DNA from: Martinezella lusitana
GTDB taxonomy: Bacteria > Pseudomonadota > Alphaproteobacteria > Rhizobiales > Rhizobiaceae
NCBI RefSeq assembly: GCF_900094565.1
Contig: NZ_FMAF01000017.1
Coordinates: 1-64,000 of the forward strand
Direction of reading: 5' to 3'
DNA: 64,000 nucleotides
Shown here: positions 35,590 through 44,376 of the stretch, in pieces
Position numbering within the stretch: position 1 is the first letter of the stretch
Layout of the letters: the number at the start of each line of letters is the position of its first letter
Notes under the pieces: model-generated
The model's input: only the letters and a program-made list of their open reading frames with translations
The model's database searches: none
Told to the model about the DNA's origin: nothing
Translations under genes and position numbers: made by a program

Positions 35590-36211
35590 CACTAAATTTG
35601 GTGAAGTCGATTGGCGGCCAGGTTGCTCCTCGCGACCCCGCCGTTCGTGGTTTCAAGGAATGGGTTGACCGGCGGAAAACATCGCGCGGCTTGAAGCTCT
35701 GATTGGTCTTCCGGCCGGGGCGTGGTCCGTCTGAAGCTGCGAGTGGGGGAGTGATCGCTCCTCAGTCCTGTCATTCAGGCGTGGCATCACAACCAGCTAC
35801 GCGAGGAAGCAACGCACCGTTTCCGGCAACCTCCCACATGCGGCGTTGGCTTCGATCACTCGGTCGGTGCTTGTGGGCGTTGTGCACCCATTTCCATTGG
35901 TCACCACTCGATGAGGCCATTGCCGTACCCCTTTATCTGACAGCTGGCGCGTCCACTGCGGTCTCGATGGGGCATGTCTGACCGAAGACCGCGTCGCGAT
36001 GCTCGGCTCGATCGGCATCCGCAACGGCCGGATCGTTTTCTTCCCCTGTGCGCGGAAGCGCCCATTCCTCGCGGTGACCAAGAAAGCCTCTCCTTTGGCC
36101 GTCCTTCACTGCGTTGCGGCCCTTCAGGTGCAGGCCGATCGCCTTCGGTCTTGTCGACAGCCATCGAGATCGCGGTGGGCGCGATCCGAACAACCGAAAA
36201 GGAATACGACA
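35590..36211. other. 620-bp region without a clear gene
   Basis: Open frames on both strands lack family resemblance; long minus-strand frames entering from the right are shadows of the DUF736 gene. A short open stretch just before DUF736 (DRVAMLGSIGIRNGRIVFF) has some coding look but no start. Confidence 0.35.
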
Positions 36212-36520
36212 ATGGCAACCATCGGCTCTTTCACCGCTTCCGGCAACGGCTTCAACGGCACCATCAAGACCCTCAACCTCAACGTCAAGGCAACCATCCG
36301 TGCAGTCGAGCGCGCCACCGAAAAGGGTCCCGACTTCCGCATCCTCGCCGGCAATGTCGAGTTCGGCGCAGCCTGGAAGAAGACCTCGAACGAAGGCCGC
36401 GACTACCTCTCGGTCAAGCTCGACGACCCGAGCCTCCCGGCCCCGATCTACGCAACCCTGATCGAGGTCGAAGGCGAGGAAGGCTTCTCGCTCATCTGGT
36501 CCCGGCCGAACCGGGACTGA
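36212..36520 (+). CDS. DUF736 family protein
   Basis: A 102-residue protein, MATIGSFTASGNGFNGTIKT followed by LNLNVKATIRAVERATEKGP, matching the DUF736 family found on rhizobial and other alphaproteobacterial plasmids and ICEs, often near conjugation genes. Function unknown. The frame is open upstream to 35999, but family start and AAAAGGA place ATG at 36212. Confidence 0.85.
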   Translation: MATIGSFTASGNGFNGTIKTLNLNVKATIRAVERATEKGPDFRILAGNVEFGAAWKKTSNEGRDYLSVKLDDPSLPAPIYATLIEVEGEEGFSLIWSRPNRD

Positions 36521-36531
36521 TAGCAACGACG

Positions 36532-36558
36532 GCCCCGCCGAAAGGCGGGGCTCTCCCT
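36532..36558. terminator. Intrinsic terminator shared by DUF736 and HU genes
   Basis: GCCCCGCC (36532-36539) and GGCGGGGC (36544-36551) around a GAAA loop, with a pyrimidine-rich CTCCCTTTT tail on the plus strand. It separates two convergent genes. Confidence 0.7.
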
Positions 36559-36566
36559 TTTGGGGA

Positions 36567-36845
36567 TCACTTGTTCAGTGCATCCTTGAGCGCCTTGGCA
36601 GGCGCAAAGGTCAGCTTCTTCGAAGCCGCTATTTTCACGGTCGCGCCAGTCGAAGGATTACGACCTTCGCGCTCCGGCGATGCCTTCACCTTGAATTTTC
36701 CGAAGCCCGGGATGGAGGTTTCAGCGTCGGAGCCGGCAGCGTCTGCGATCGCCTTGAACACGGCTTCGACGATGCCTTTGGCCTGCACCTTCGTCAGGCT
36801 GTTGTCTGCTGCGATCTTGTCGGCAATTTCATTGGTGGTGGTCAT
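36567..36845 (-). CDS. HU-family DNA-binding protein
   Basis: The 92-residue protein has the HU/IHF core: MTTTNEIADKIAADNSLTKV, IPGFGKFKVKASPEREGRNP (beta-arm region) and TFAPAKALKDALNK at the end. It bends or coats DNA non-specifically. Plasmid-borne copies may mute or organise the plasmid. ATG 36845 with a GAGGGAC site is preferred over 36863. Confidence 0.87.
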   Translation of the reverse strand: MTTTNEIADKIAADNSLTKVQAKGIVEAVFKAIADAAGSDAETSIPGFGKFKVKASPEREGRNPSTGATVKIAASKKLTFAPAKALKDALNK

Positions 36846-36883
36846 GGAAGTCCCTCGCTTCATTTATGAAGATGGAATCCCTC

Positions 36884-37195
36884 TCAGCTTGCGATGAGTT
36901 TGTCATTGACGCGCTGCGATGACAAATGCCGGATAGTCCGGATTTCCACAGGTGGTTTCGGTCTATAACCCCTTTTTCGCCTTTCGCGTAGGAGTTCGAG
37001 GAACAGACCGATGGCCTGTTTCTCTTCATTGAAGATGTGAACCTTCTGCTGGCCGTGTGTGCCAATCCTTCCCCAGCGACGCACCAGCGACACTTCCCCG
37101 AACAGTGTCGGCTGGACTGCGAGTACGCAGAACCGTGCCATGTTCTTCTCAGGCTCGATACGCTCGACATAGAGGTGGTAGGGCTGAACGATCAT
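36884..37195 (-). CDS. WGR-domain protein
   Basis: A 103-residue protein of a single WGR domain: YHLYVERIEPEKNMARFCVL, VRRWGRIGTHGQQKVHIF, LLRERRKRGYR. WGR domains bind nucleic acid in PARPs and in many short alphaproteobacterial plasmid proteins. It lies just upstream of the HU gene, same strand, 38 bp apart. Confidence 0.82.
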   Translation of the reverse strand: MIVQPYHLYVERIEPEKNMARFCVLAVQPTLFGEVSLVRRWGRIGTHGQQKVHIFNEEKQAIGLFLELLRERRKRGYRPKPPVEIRTIRHLSSQRVNDKLIAS

Positions 37196-37483
37196 GACAG
37201 CAGAATCGCGCGTTTGGATTCCGCCGTCCAATGAGAGTTTTGAATCGGATAGGTATCATCGATTCACAACAGTGATCCGTCCGTGCTCGGATCATTCACA
37301 CTAACCCCGGCGCGATCCTTGCCACTTCTGGGCCAGCCTTTCGCCGATGAGGATACCACCGACCGAACGCCGATCGCGGGCAGCTGCTTCCGGCACATGG
37401 CCCTACCGTGGCTGCTGTCTCGCACGGTCTCCGGTGCGGGGCAAATTCTCACTTGATCTCGTCGGGATCGCAGATCGCGAACA

Positions 37484-37726
37484 TCAGGATTTGCGAGAGG
37501 CCAAAAGGCCGGCAAGCGTTGCGACGGCGATAATGGCGCCCGCCTGTATCAGGATCCACAGCTCCGGCCCGTAAACAATGCACCACAATGCTGCCAGGCA
37601 AAACACCAACGCACTGAAGATCAAGCACGTGACCTTGAAGGAAAGCCCCTTTCCTCTCTGCGACAGTAAAATGTAAAGCGCCACGGCGATTGCAACCAAT
37701 CCGGCGAATGTAAAAAGCAATTCCAT
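37484..37726 (-). CDS. Small membrane protein, unknown
   Basis: From ATG 37726 the 80-residue product (MELLFTFAGLVAIAVALYIL...) shows three hydrophobic segments separated by a short basic loop (LLSQRGKGLSFK). No family is recognised. Confidence 0.5.
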   Translation of the reverse strand: MELLFTFAGLVAIAVALYILLSQRGKGLSFKVTCLIFSALVFCLAALWCIVYGPELWILIQAGAIIAVATLAGLLASRKS

Positions 37727-37864
37727 GAGCGTCGATACCTCGCGATATTTCGATGTGATGAGAGCTGGCACTTTCTTCCGAAATGACAAACCGTCATGGC
37801 TTTATTCCGAGTGATCTGGCACGTAGAGCGTCTTACGCTGGCGGACCCGTTGCGCTCCGCTCGA

Positions 37865-39799
37865 TCAGCGGGCTTCAGACGTCTTACCGACCTTGTGAAA
37901 TCTGTTCTGCCCGACACAGGCCTTCATGTCCTCGCGCCGGAACCAGATAGCGCGACCGCAGCGCAGCGGAGCATTGCCAGCCGTAAAGACGATCTGCTCA
38001 TCGCCACGCATGCGCATCACCTCATGCGGCAGGATCAGCGGACGGCGCGTGAGTTGCTTTGACCGCGAGCGCGATGATCCTTTCATTCCGGAAGAGCGGT
38101 TTGTCTGGTCGACCTCGACCGTTGTGTCACCGCAGCGCTTCGAAATGTACTCGGCCGTTTCCGGGTCGTTGATCGCAGCAAACGAGATCCATGACGCGGA
38201 TTCGAACCATTTGGAGCTGGCGTCACGGCCACCATAGGCCTCACGCATCTGACCGATCGACTGGAAGATCAGCGCCAGGCTGATCCCATACTTGCGTCCT
38301 GCGTCACGGGCCGTTTCGAGGATGCGCAGATAGCCGAGACGCGCCACCTCATCGAGCAGGAACAGCGTTCGCCCAGCAACCTCGCCATTGCGATTATAGA
38401 TCGCGTTGAGGAAGGAGCCGATCACCACCCGCGCCAGTCCCGGATGCGCTTCCAGCACCTTCAGGTCGAGAGCGATGAAGATGTCCGTGACGCCGGTTGC
38501 CAGTTCGTCGGTCGAGAAACTGTCGCCTGAGACGAGGGCGGCATAGTTCGTGTAGGAAAGCCAGTGCGTCTCTTTCACCGCATTGGCGTAAACGCCGCTG
38601 AATGTCTCAGGCGTCATGTTGACGAAGACGGCAACGTTCTCGCGCACGAAGGTGGATTCCGACTGCTCGTAGATCCGTGTCAGCCGCTCGCGAAGTTTTG
38701 GCTCAGGCTCAGAGAGATTGGCCCGGACACGGCGCAGCGTCTGATCCTTTGCGTCCGTATGCCCCGACAGGCAAACGTCGGCGATCAGCGCGGTCAGCAA
38801 CTGCATGGCGGAAGCCCGGAAGAAGTCGTCGCGCGCCGACGCGGCGCGAGCGTTGTCGGTCATGATCCATGTCGCGACCGCGACGATGTCCTCCTCTTTC
38901 GTGGCGCCGAAGCGGCCGATCCAGTCGAGCGCGTTGAAGCCGATGGCGGGGTTTGTGGGGTCGAGCACGATGACCTTGCGGCCGGCCATTCGTCGATGCC
39001 CCACAACCATCGGCGCGACCTCGCTGGACGGATCGAGCACGACGAGCCCGCCGCCCCATTTGAGCGCGGTTGGAATTGTCACCGACGTCGTCTTGAAGCC
39101 ACCGGAGCCGGCAAAGACGATGCCGTGCGATGAGCCGAACGAACCATCGAAGCACAGAAGCGGAGATTTGCCGCCCGCGCCCCATGTGTGCTTCGCATCG
39201 GCGCTAAACGATATCGCCGACACACTGTCGCGGTCGACGCGGTAGCGCTCGCCGATGACGATGCCGCCGGCGCCGGAGAAGAGTTTCCCGGCCTCCTGCA
39301 TGCTCATCCAGTCGGCATCACCATGCACGGCCCGCTTGCCGCCGATCCGCGTTGGCCGTCCTCGAGCAAACGCGGCATTGCCTTTGATCGCAACGCGCGC
39401 CGCAAACACCCCGCCAATCAATGCAGCGCTTGTGCCGACCCCTGTCGCGGGATCGGCATAGGCGAGAACCGATCTCCCCGCCGGCACGCTGCTGGCGATG
39501 CCGGCAAGTCGGATTGCTTCCCCGGCGACTGCGCTGATGATGACCGCGCCGTTTCCGGCAAGCACACTCAGCGCGGCAGCCTTGATATTTACCGATCCGT
39601 TCGAGGCGAACAGCACGATCACGCCGATTGCGGCGGCGGCGATGTAGGGCAGGGCGAGACCGGCCCGCCCGAGGAAAAGCTTTGCCTGCGGGCTGGTCCC
39701 CAATGCCGCCAGCCGGTGCTCCAAGCCTGTTGTCCCAACCATTGCGGCTAACATGATGACCGCCGGAAGGATCCCGAGAAGCAGTCTATTCGCTGTCAT
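37865..39799 (-). CDS. traG: Conjugative coupling protein TraG (VirD4 family)
   Basis: The 644-residue type IV coupling protein has N-terminal membrane segments (~residues 5-23, 49-67, 80-100), Walker A AGSGGFKTTS (~230-239) and Walker B LFLLDEVARLG. It is an ATPase that brings the relaxase-DNA complex to the mating channel. ATG 39799 follows GGAGG and lies inside the end of traD, whose stop overlaps it. Size and order traC-traD-traG match Ti-type plasmids. No trb channel genes are in the window. Confidence 0.93.
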   Translation of the reverse strand: MTANRLLLGILPAVIMLAAMVGTTGLEHRLAALGTSPQAKLFLGRAGLALPYIAAAAIGVIVLFASNGSVNIKAAALSVLAGNGAVIISAVAGEAIRLAGIASSVPAGRSVLAYADPATGVGTSAALIGGVFAARVAIKGNAAFARGRPTRIGGKRAVHGDADWMSMQEAGKLFSGAGGIVIGERYRVDRDSVSAISFSADAKHTWGAGGKSPLLCFDGSFGSSHGIVFAGSGGFKTTSVTIPTALKWGGGLVVLDPSSEVAPMVVGHRRMAGRKVIVLDPTNPAIGFNALDWIGRFGATKEEDIVAVATWIMTDNARAASARDDFFRASAMQLLTALIADVCLSGHTDAKDQTLRRVRANLSEPEPKLRERLTRIYEQSESTFVRENVAVFVNMTPETFSGVYANAVKETHWLSYTNYAALVSGDSFSTDELATGVTDIFIALDLKVLEAHPGLARVVIGSFLNAIYNRNGEVAGRTLFLLDEVARLGYLRILETARDAGRKYGISLALIFQSIGQMREAYGGRDASSKWFESASWISFAAINDPETAEYISKRCGDTTVEVDQTNRSSGMKGSSRSRSKQLTRRPLILPHEVMRMRGDEQIVFTAGNAPLRCGRAIWFRREDMKACVGQNRFHKVGKTSEAR

Positions 39800-40001
39800 C
39801 GCCAAACGCCTCCGCGCCGAGAGCCGTCAGGCGCAAGCGCTCGGCCTCATTGCCTTTAATCCGCTTTCGGGCCTCGATCAGCAGGCCGAGGAGCAGTGCT
39901 CGCTTCTCGTAGCGCAAGCCCGCCTTCACGATCAGGCCACCGAGCTCGATCTTCTCGCGAGTGTCCTTCCTGCGCGCTTCCGTCGACATTCCCTTCGCCA
40001 T
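39786..40001 (-). CDS. traD: Conjugal transfer protein TraD
   Basis: A 71-residue basic protein with RKDTREKIELGGLIVKAGLR and ...KRALLLGLLIEA..., the conserved block of Ti-type TraD, exactly the usual length. Its biochemical role is poorly known; it is encoded between traC and traG and overlaps traG. ATG 40001 is used since GAGG lies 9 bases upstream, 4 bp after the traC stop. Confidence 0.9.
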   Translation of the reverse strand: MAKGMSTEARRKDTREKIELGGLIVKAGLRYEKRALLLGLLIEARKRIKGNEAERLRLTALGAEAFGDDSE

Positions 40002-40005
40002 CCGC

Positions 40006-40302
40006 TCAAGCCTCACCAGGCCCGCCCGCACCCGAGCCAGACGCGAGCGTCGAGGTGGTCTCGCTACCGATCCTGCCGCCGCTGGGTTTTTTTCTCGGCG
40101 TTGCCGCCGCACTACCTCCGCGAAACTGTCCTGCAATCTCTTCGAATGCCGCCTGAAGCTCTGCCTCCTCGATCTCGATCTCACCAATACCGGCCTTCAG
40201 CGCAATCCGGCCGATGCGTTCAGCCTCGCGCGTCTCGGCGGCTCTCAACTGATCCAGCAATCTGGCGATTTCTTCCCTGATCTTGGATGATGGCTTCTTC
40301 AT
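40006..40302 (-). CDS. traC: Conjugal transfer protein TraC
   Basis: A 98-residue protein (MKKPSSKIREEIARLLDQLR...GEIEIEEAELQAAFEEIAGQF), the usual size of Ti-type TraC, an accessory of oriT processing. It is the first gene of traCDG, divergent from traA with the oriT between them. Confidence 0.9.
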   Translation of the reverse strand: MKKPSSKIREEIARLLDQLRAAETREAERIGRIALKAGIGEIEIEEAELQAAFEEIAGQFRGGSAAATPRKKPSGGRIGSETTSTLASGSGAGGPGEA

Positions 40303-40444
40303 TCCGGACGATCTCCTTGAGGTCCTTGGCGTTGCTGTTGCGACGCCAAACTCTCCCGGATGAGCCTGAATTGAAATCTGCAGATCTGCAGATCGCCAAC
40401 GGCGATGCTTTTGTGGATGATCCCGCCGTTCCGAAGGAGCGGTT

Positions 40445-40480
40445 CCAAGGGCGCAATTATACGTCGCTGATGCGACGCGT
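40445..40480. other. oriT: oriT (Ti-plasmid type)
   Basis: In the traC-traA intergenic region, an AAGGGCGCAATTA core (40447-40460 area) is followed by the inverted repeat CGTCGC-TGAT-GCGACG (40462-40477). Core, repeat and position match oriT of pTiC58-like plasmids, where TraA nicks. The exact nick site is not marked by the sequence alone. Confidence 0.8.
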
Positions 40481-40546
40481 GCTCAGAGGCCTCAGATGGC
40501 CCGCCGCTCCCAACGAACAAGGTTCATATCGGGGAGTTTCACCGCT

Positions 40547-43500
40547 GTGGCCATCGCCCACTTCTCAGTTAGCATCGTCAGCCGCGGCGACGGCCGCAGC
40601 GCGGTGCTGTCGGCGGCTTACCGGCACTGCGCCCGAATGGACTACGAGCGTGAGGCTCGCACAATCGATTACACCCGGAAGGAGGGCTTGCTGCACGAGG
40701 AGTTCGTGCTTCCTGCGAATGCGCCGCAATGGGCACGGAAGCTGATCGCCGACCGTTCGGTGTCCGGAGCTTCGGAGGCGTTCTGGAACAGGGTCGAGGC
40801 CTTCGAGAAACGGATAGATGCCCAGCTTGCCAAGGACGTAACCATTGCTCTGCCACTTGAACTCACGCCCAAGCAGAACGTCGCGCTCGTCCGGGACTTC
40901 GTGGAAAAGCACATCCTGTCGAAAGGCATGGTGGCCGACTGGGTCTACCACGACAATCCAGGCAATCCGCACATCCATCTGATGACGACGCTGCGGCCGC
41001 TGGCCGAGGCCGGCTTTGGGCCAAAGAAGGTTGCGGTCATCGGCGAGGACGGGCAGCCGCTTCGAAACGCCGCCGGCAAAATCGTCTACGAACTATGGGC
41101 TGGCGACAACAAGGACTTCAATGCGTTTCGCGACGCCTGGTTCGAACGTCAGAACCATCATCTGGCGCTGAATGGGGTCGCGCTGCACGTCGACGGCCGG
41201 TCCTATGAGAAGCAGGGTATCGAGCTCCGGCCGACCATCCATCTCGGCGTTGGCGCCAAGGCGATCGAGCGGAAAGCGATGGTGGAAGGGGAGCGGCCTT
41301 CGCTTGAGCGGCTCGACCTGCAGGAGGCACGCAAGGCCGACAACCTGCGGCGCATTCAGGCGCGCCCGGAGATCGTGGTCGATCTCGTCTCTCGTGAGAA
41401 GAGCGTCTTCGATGAACGCGACGTGGCCAAGGTGCTGCATCGCTATATCGATGATCCCGGCACTTTCCAGCAGCTTCTAGCACGTATTCTGCAGAGCCTA
41501 GAAATCCTGCGTCTGCAGCGGGACACGATCGAGTTCGCGACCGGCCAGAGGCTGCCGGCGCGATACACGACGCGAGAGCTGATCCGGCTGGAAGCGGAGA
41601 TGGCACGGCGCTCGCTCTGGCTCTCCGAGCGGAAAACACATGGTGTATCTGAGTCGGTGCTGGAAGCGACGTTCGGGCGCCATGCCCGCCTGTCAACTGA
41701 ACAGCGAGTAGCGATCGAACATGTCGCAGGTCCGGCGCGCATCGCCGCTGTCGTCGGTCGGGCCGGTGCGGGCAAGACCACGATGATGAAGGCAGCCCGT
41801 GAGGCTTGGGAACTTGCCGGATACCGTGTCGTCGGTGGCGCGCTTGCCGGCAAGGCGGCAGAGGGTCTGGAAAAGGAAGCAGGGATCCAAAGCCGCACGC
41901 TCGCGTCATGGGAGCTGCGCTGGAAAAAGGGACGCGACGCACTCGATGCCCGGACGGTATTTGTCATGGACGAGGCCGGCATGCTGGCGTCCAGGCAGAT
42001 GGCCGGCTTTGTCGAAGCGGTCGTCAAGTCCGGTGCCAAGCTCATACTTGTCGGCGATCCCGAGCAGCTCCAGCCGATCGAAGCGGGCGCCGCGTTTCGC
42101 GCCATCGCGGACCGTGTTGGCTACGCCGAACTCGAAACCATCTATCGCCAGCGAGAGGACTGGATGCGAAAGGCGTCGCTCGATCTGGCACGCGGCCGCG
42201 TTGGCGAAGCGCTCGCCGCCTATCGTTCCGAGGGCAGGGTGGTTGGCGCGGAGCTGAAAGCTCAGGCTGTGGAACACCTCATCGCCGACTGGAACCGTGA
42301 CTACGATCCGGCAAAGTCCATACTGATGCTGGCGCATCTCCGACGCGACGTCCGAATGCTCAACGTGATGGCGCGCGAGAAGCTGGTCGAGCGAGGCATT
42401 CTCAGTGAGGGGCATTCCTTCAGGACTGCCGACGGTATCCGCCATTTCGACGCTGGCGACCAGATCGTCTTCCTCAAGAACGAAGGTTCGCTCGGCGTTA
42501 AGAACGGTATGATCGGCCGTGTCGTCGAGGCAGCGCCGAACCGCATTTCTGTCGTGATCGGCGAGGGCGATCAGCGTCGCCAGGTGTCGGTCGAGCAGCG
42601 CTTCTACAACAACCTCGATTATGGCTATGCGACCACGGTCCACAAAAGCCAGGGCGCCACCGTCGACAGGGTGAAGGTACTCGCGTCCCTCTCGCTGGAT
42701 CGCCATCTGACCTATGTCGCGATGACCCGCCATCGCGAGGACTTGGCACTCTATTATGGCCGTCGTTCCTTTGCCAAGGCAGGCGGTCTGAAAGAGATCC
42801 TGTCGCGCAGGAATGCCAAGGAGACCACGCTCGACTACGAGCGCGGCGAGCTTTATCGCCCGGCGCTCGCCTTTGCGGAGAACCGCGGCCTGCAAATCGT
42901 CCAGGTCGCTCGAACCCTGCTGCGTGATCGGCTCGACTGGACGCTGCGCCAGGGCTCGAAACTTGCTGATCTTGCTGTTCGCCTTCGAGCAGCGGGGACA
43001 CGTCTCGGCTTGACGCAAACCCTAAAAACTCAAACGACAAAGGAGATCCGCCCGATGGTGTCAGGCGTAAAACTGTTCCCAGTACCGTTGAGCGATGCCG
43101 TCGATCGGAAGGTTGCGGACGATCCCGCCGTGAAGAAGCAATGGGACGAGGTCTCGACACGTTTTCGCTATGTGTTCGCCGATCCGGAGCCCGCCTTCCG
43201 TACCATGAATTTCGACGCGGTCCTTGCCGACAGCCAAGTTGCGTCGCAGACGCTGAACAAGCTTGCCGCGGATCCGTCGTCGATCGGCCCGCTCAAGGGC
43301 AAGACCGGGGTTCTCTCCAGCAAGTCTGACCGCGAGGCCCGCCGCGTCGCCGAGGTCAACGTGCCCGCGCTGAAGCGCGACGTCGAAACCTACCTTCGCA
43401 TCCGCGAGGTCGCCGTGCAGCGGCTCGAGAGTGAGGAGAAGGCGCAACGCCAGCGCGTCTCGATCGACATCCCGGCGCTGTCGCCGGCAGCGCTAAGCGT

Positions 43501-43849
43501 GCTGGAACGAGTGCGCGACGCGATCGACCGCCACGATCTTCCCGCCGCGATGGCATACGCGCTCAGCATACGCGAAACCAAGGCCGAAATCGACGGCCTC
43601 AACAAGGCGGTATCCGAACGGTTCGGTGAGCGGACCCTGCTGACCAACGCCGCGCGCAATCCGCAAGGTCAGCTGTTCGACAGGCTCTCAGAGGGGCTGG
43701 CACCTGAGGAGAAGGAGCGGCTGAAAGAAGCCTGGCCGGTGATGCGCACAGTTCAGCAGCTATCGGCCCATGAGCGCGCAGTGGCAACGCTGAAGCAGAC
43801 CGAGGACCTGAAGCTCGCTCAGCGTCAGGCGCCGGTGATGAAGCAATGA
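40547..43849 (+). CDS. traA: Conjugative relaxase-helicase TraA (MobQ)
   Basis: The 1100-residue relaxase has an N-terminal MobA/MobL nicking domain (AIAHFSVSIVSRGDGRSAVL, catalytic Tyr region AAYRHCARMDY ~28, metal-binding HIHLM ~141), a TraI/RecD-like helicase with Walker A GRAGAGKTTMM (~404) and Walker B FVMDEAGM, and a C-terminal coiled, charged region. It nicks oriT and unwinds the transferred strand. GTG 40547 after GGGGAG gives the family's normal start VAIAHFS and length; an upstream ATG at 40496 is unlikely. Confidence 0.93.
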   Translation: MAIAHFSVSIVSRGDGRSAVLSAAYRHCARMDYEREARTIDYTRKEGLLHEEFVLPANAPQWARKLIADRSVSGASEAFWNRVEAFEKRIDAQLAKDVTIALPLELTPKQNVALVRDFVEKHILSKGMVADWVYHDNPGNPHIHLMTTLRPLAEAGFGPKKVAVIGEDGQPLRNAAGKIVYELWAGDNKDFNAFRDAWFERQNHHLALNGVALHVDGRSYEKQGIELRPTIHLGVGAKAIERKAMVEGERPSLERLDLQEARKADNLRRIQARPEIVVDLVSREKSVFDERDVAKVLHRYIDDPGTFQQLLARILQSLEILRLQRDTIEFATGQRLPARYTTRELIRLEAEMARRSLWLSERKTHGVSESVLEATFGRHARLSTEQRVAIEHVAGPARIAAVVGRAGAGKTTMMKAAREAWELAGYRVVGGALAGKAAEGLEKEAGIQSRTLASWELRWKKGRDALDARTVFVMDEAGMLASRQMAGFVEAVVKSGAKLILVGDPEQLQPIEAGAAFRAIADRVGYAELETIYRQREDWMRKASLDLARGRVGEALAAYRSEGRVVGAELKAQAVEHLIADWNRDYDPAKSILMLAHLRRDVRMLNVMAREKLVERGILSEGHSFRTADGIRHFDAGDQIVFLKNEGSLGVKNGMIGRVVEAAPNRISVVIGEGDQRRQVSVEQRFYNNLDYGYATTVHKSQGATVDRVKVLASLSLDRHLTYVAMTRHREDLALYYGRRSFAKAGGLKEILSRRNAKETTLDYERGELYRPALAFAENRGLQIVQVARTLLRDRLDWTLRQGSKLADLAVRLRAAGTRLGLTQTLKTQTTKEIRPMVSGVKLFPVPLSDAVDRKVADDPAVKKQWDEVSTRFRYVFADPEPAFRTMNFDAVLADSQVASQTLNKLAADPSSIGPLKGKTGVLSSKSDREARRVAEVNVPALKRDVETYLRIREVAVQRLESEEKAQRQRVSIDIPALSPAALSVLERVRDAIDRHDLPAAMAYALSIRETKAEIDGLNKAVSERFGERTLLTNAARNPQGQLFDRLSEGLAPEEKERLKEAWPVMRTVQQLSAHERAVATLKQTEDLKLAQRQAPVMKQ

Positions 43850-44376
43850 GCAGGCGAGGGGTGATTGTGTTCGTCACTGCCAGTGCGAGCGTCATGGTGG
43901 CTCTCGCAGGGATCGCGTTTGTAGGCGGCGTCAGGCTGAACCTGACGCCGAGCGAACCACTTGGTCTCTGGCGCATCGAGCCTTTTGGTCGAGACCCCCT
44001 CGTTGGCAACCTTGTGTTCATCTGCCCTCCGCCCACGCCGCAGTTTGAGGAGGCCTGGCAGCGCGGTTATCTCCGACGTGGGCTATGCCCCGGCGGCTTT
44101 GCTCCCCTCATCAAGACCGTCGTGGCGCTTCCCGGCCAGCATGTGGAGGTCGGCTCCAATGTGGTCATTGATCGGCTTCCTCTGCCCAACTCCGCTGTTC
44201 GTTCAAGCGACGGTGCGGGTCGTCCGCTCCTCCATTTTGCTGGTGGCATCGTGCCGTCGGGTCACCTGTTTCTCCACTCTTGCTTTGCGAGCTCCTATGA
44301 TTCCCGATATTTTGGCCCTATCTCGATCAGCGGCCTCCGCGGCCTCGCCAAGCCGATCCTCACCTTCGATCCCTGA
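43846..44376 (+). CDS. traF: Conjugal transfer protein TraF (S26-type peptidase)
   Basis: The 176-residue protein has an N-terminal membrane anchor (VIVFVTASASVMVALAGIAF) and the S26 signal peptidase fold: TPSEPLGLWRIEP with the catalytic Ser in the first motif and LIKTVVALPGQHV with the catalytic Lys. TraF matures the conjugative pilin. It overlaps the stop of traA by 4 bp and is overlapped by traB. Confidence 0.9.
   Translation: MSRRGVIVFVTASASVMVALAGIAFVGGVRLNLTPSEPLGLWRIEPFGRDPLVGNLVFICPPPTPQFEEAWQRGYLRRGLCPGGFAPLIKTVVALPGQHVEVGSNVVIDRLPLPNSAVRSSDGAGRPLLHFAGGIVPSGHLFLHSCFASSYDSRYFGPISISGLRGLAKPILTFDP

Noticed and set aside
35999..36211. N-terminal extension of the DUF736 gene
   Set aside because: The family begins at MATIGSF; the upstream codons lack a conserved start and the ribosome site lies before 36212.
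41906..43018. Long antisense frame (370 codons) inside traA
   Set aside because: It is the minus-strand shadow of a highly biased relaxase gene, with no family resemblance and no ribosome site.
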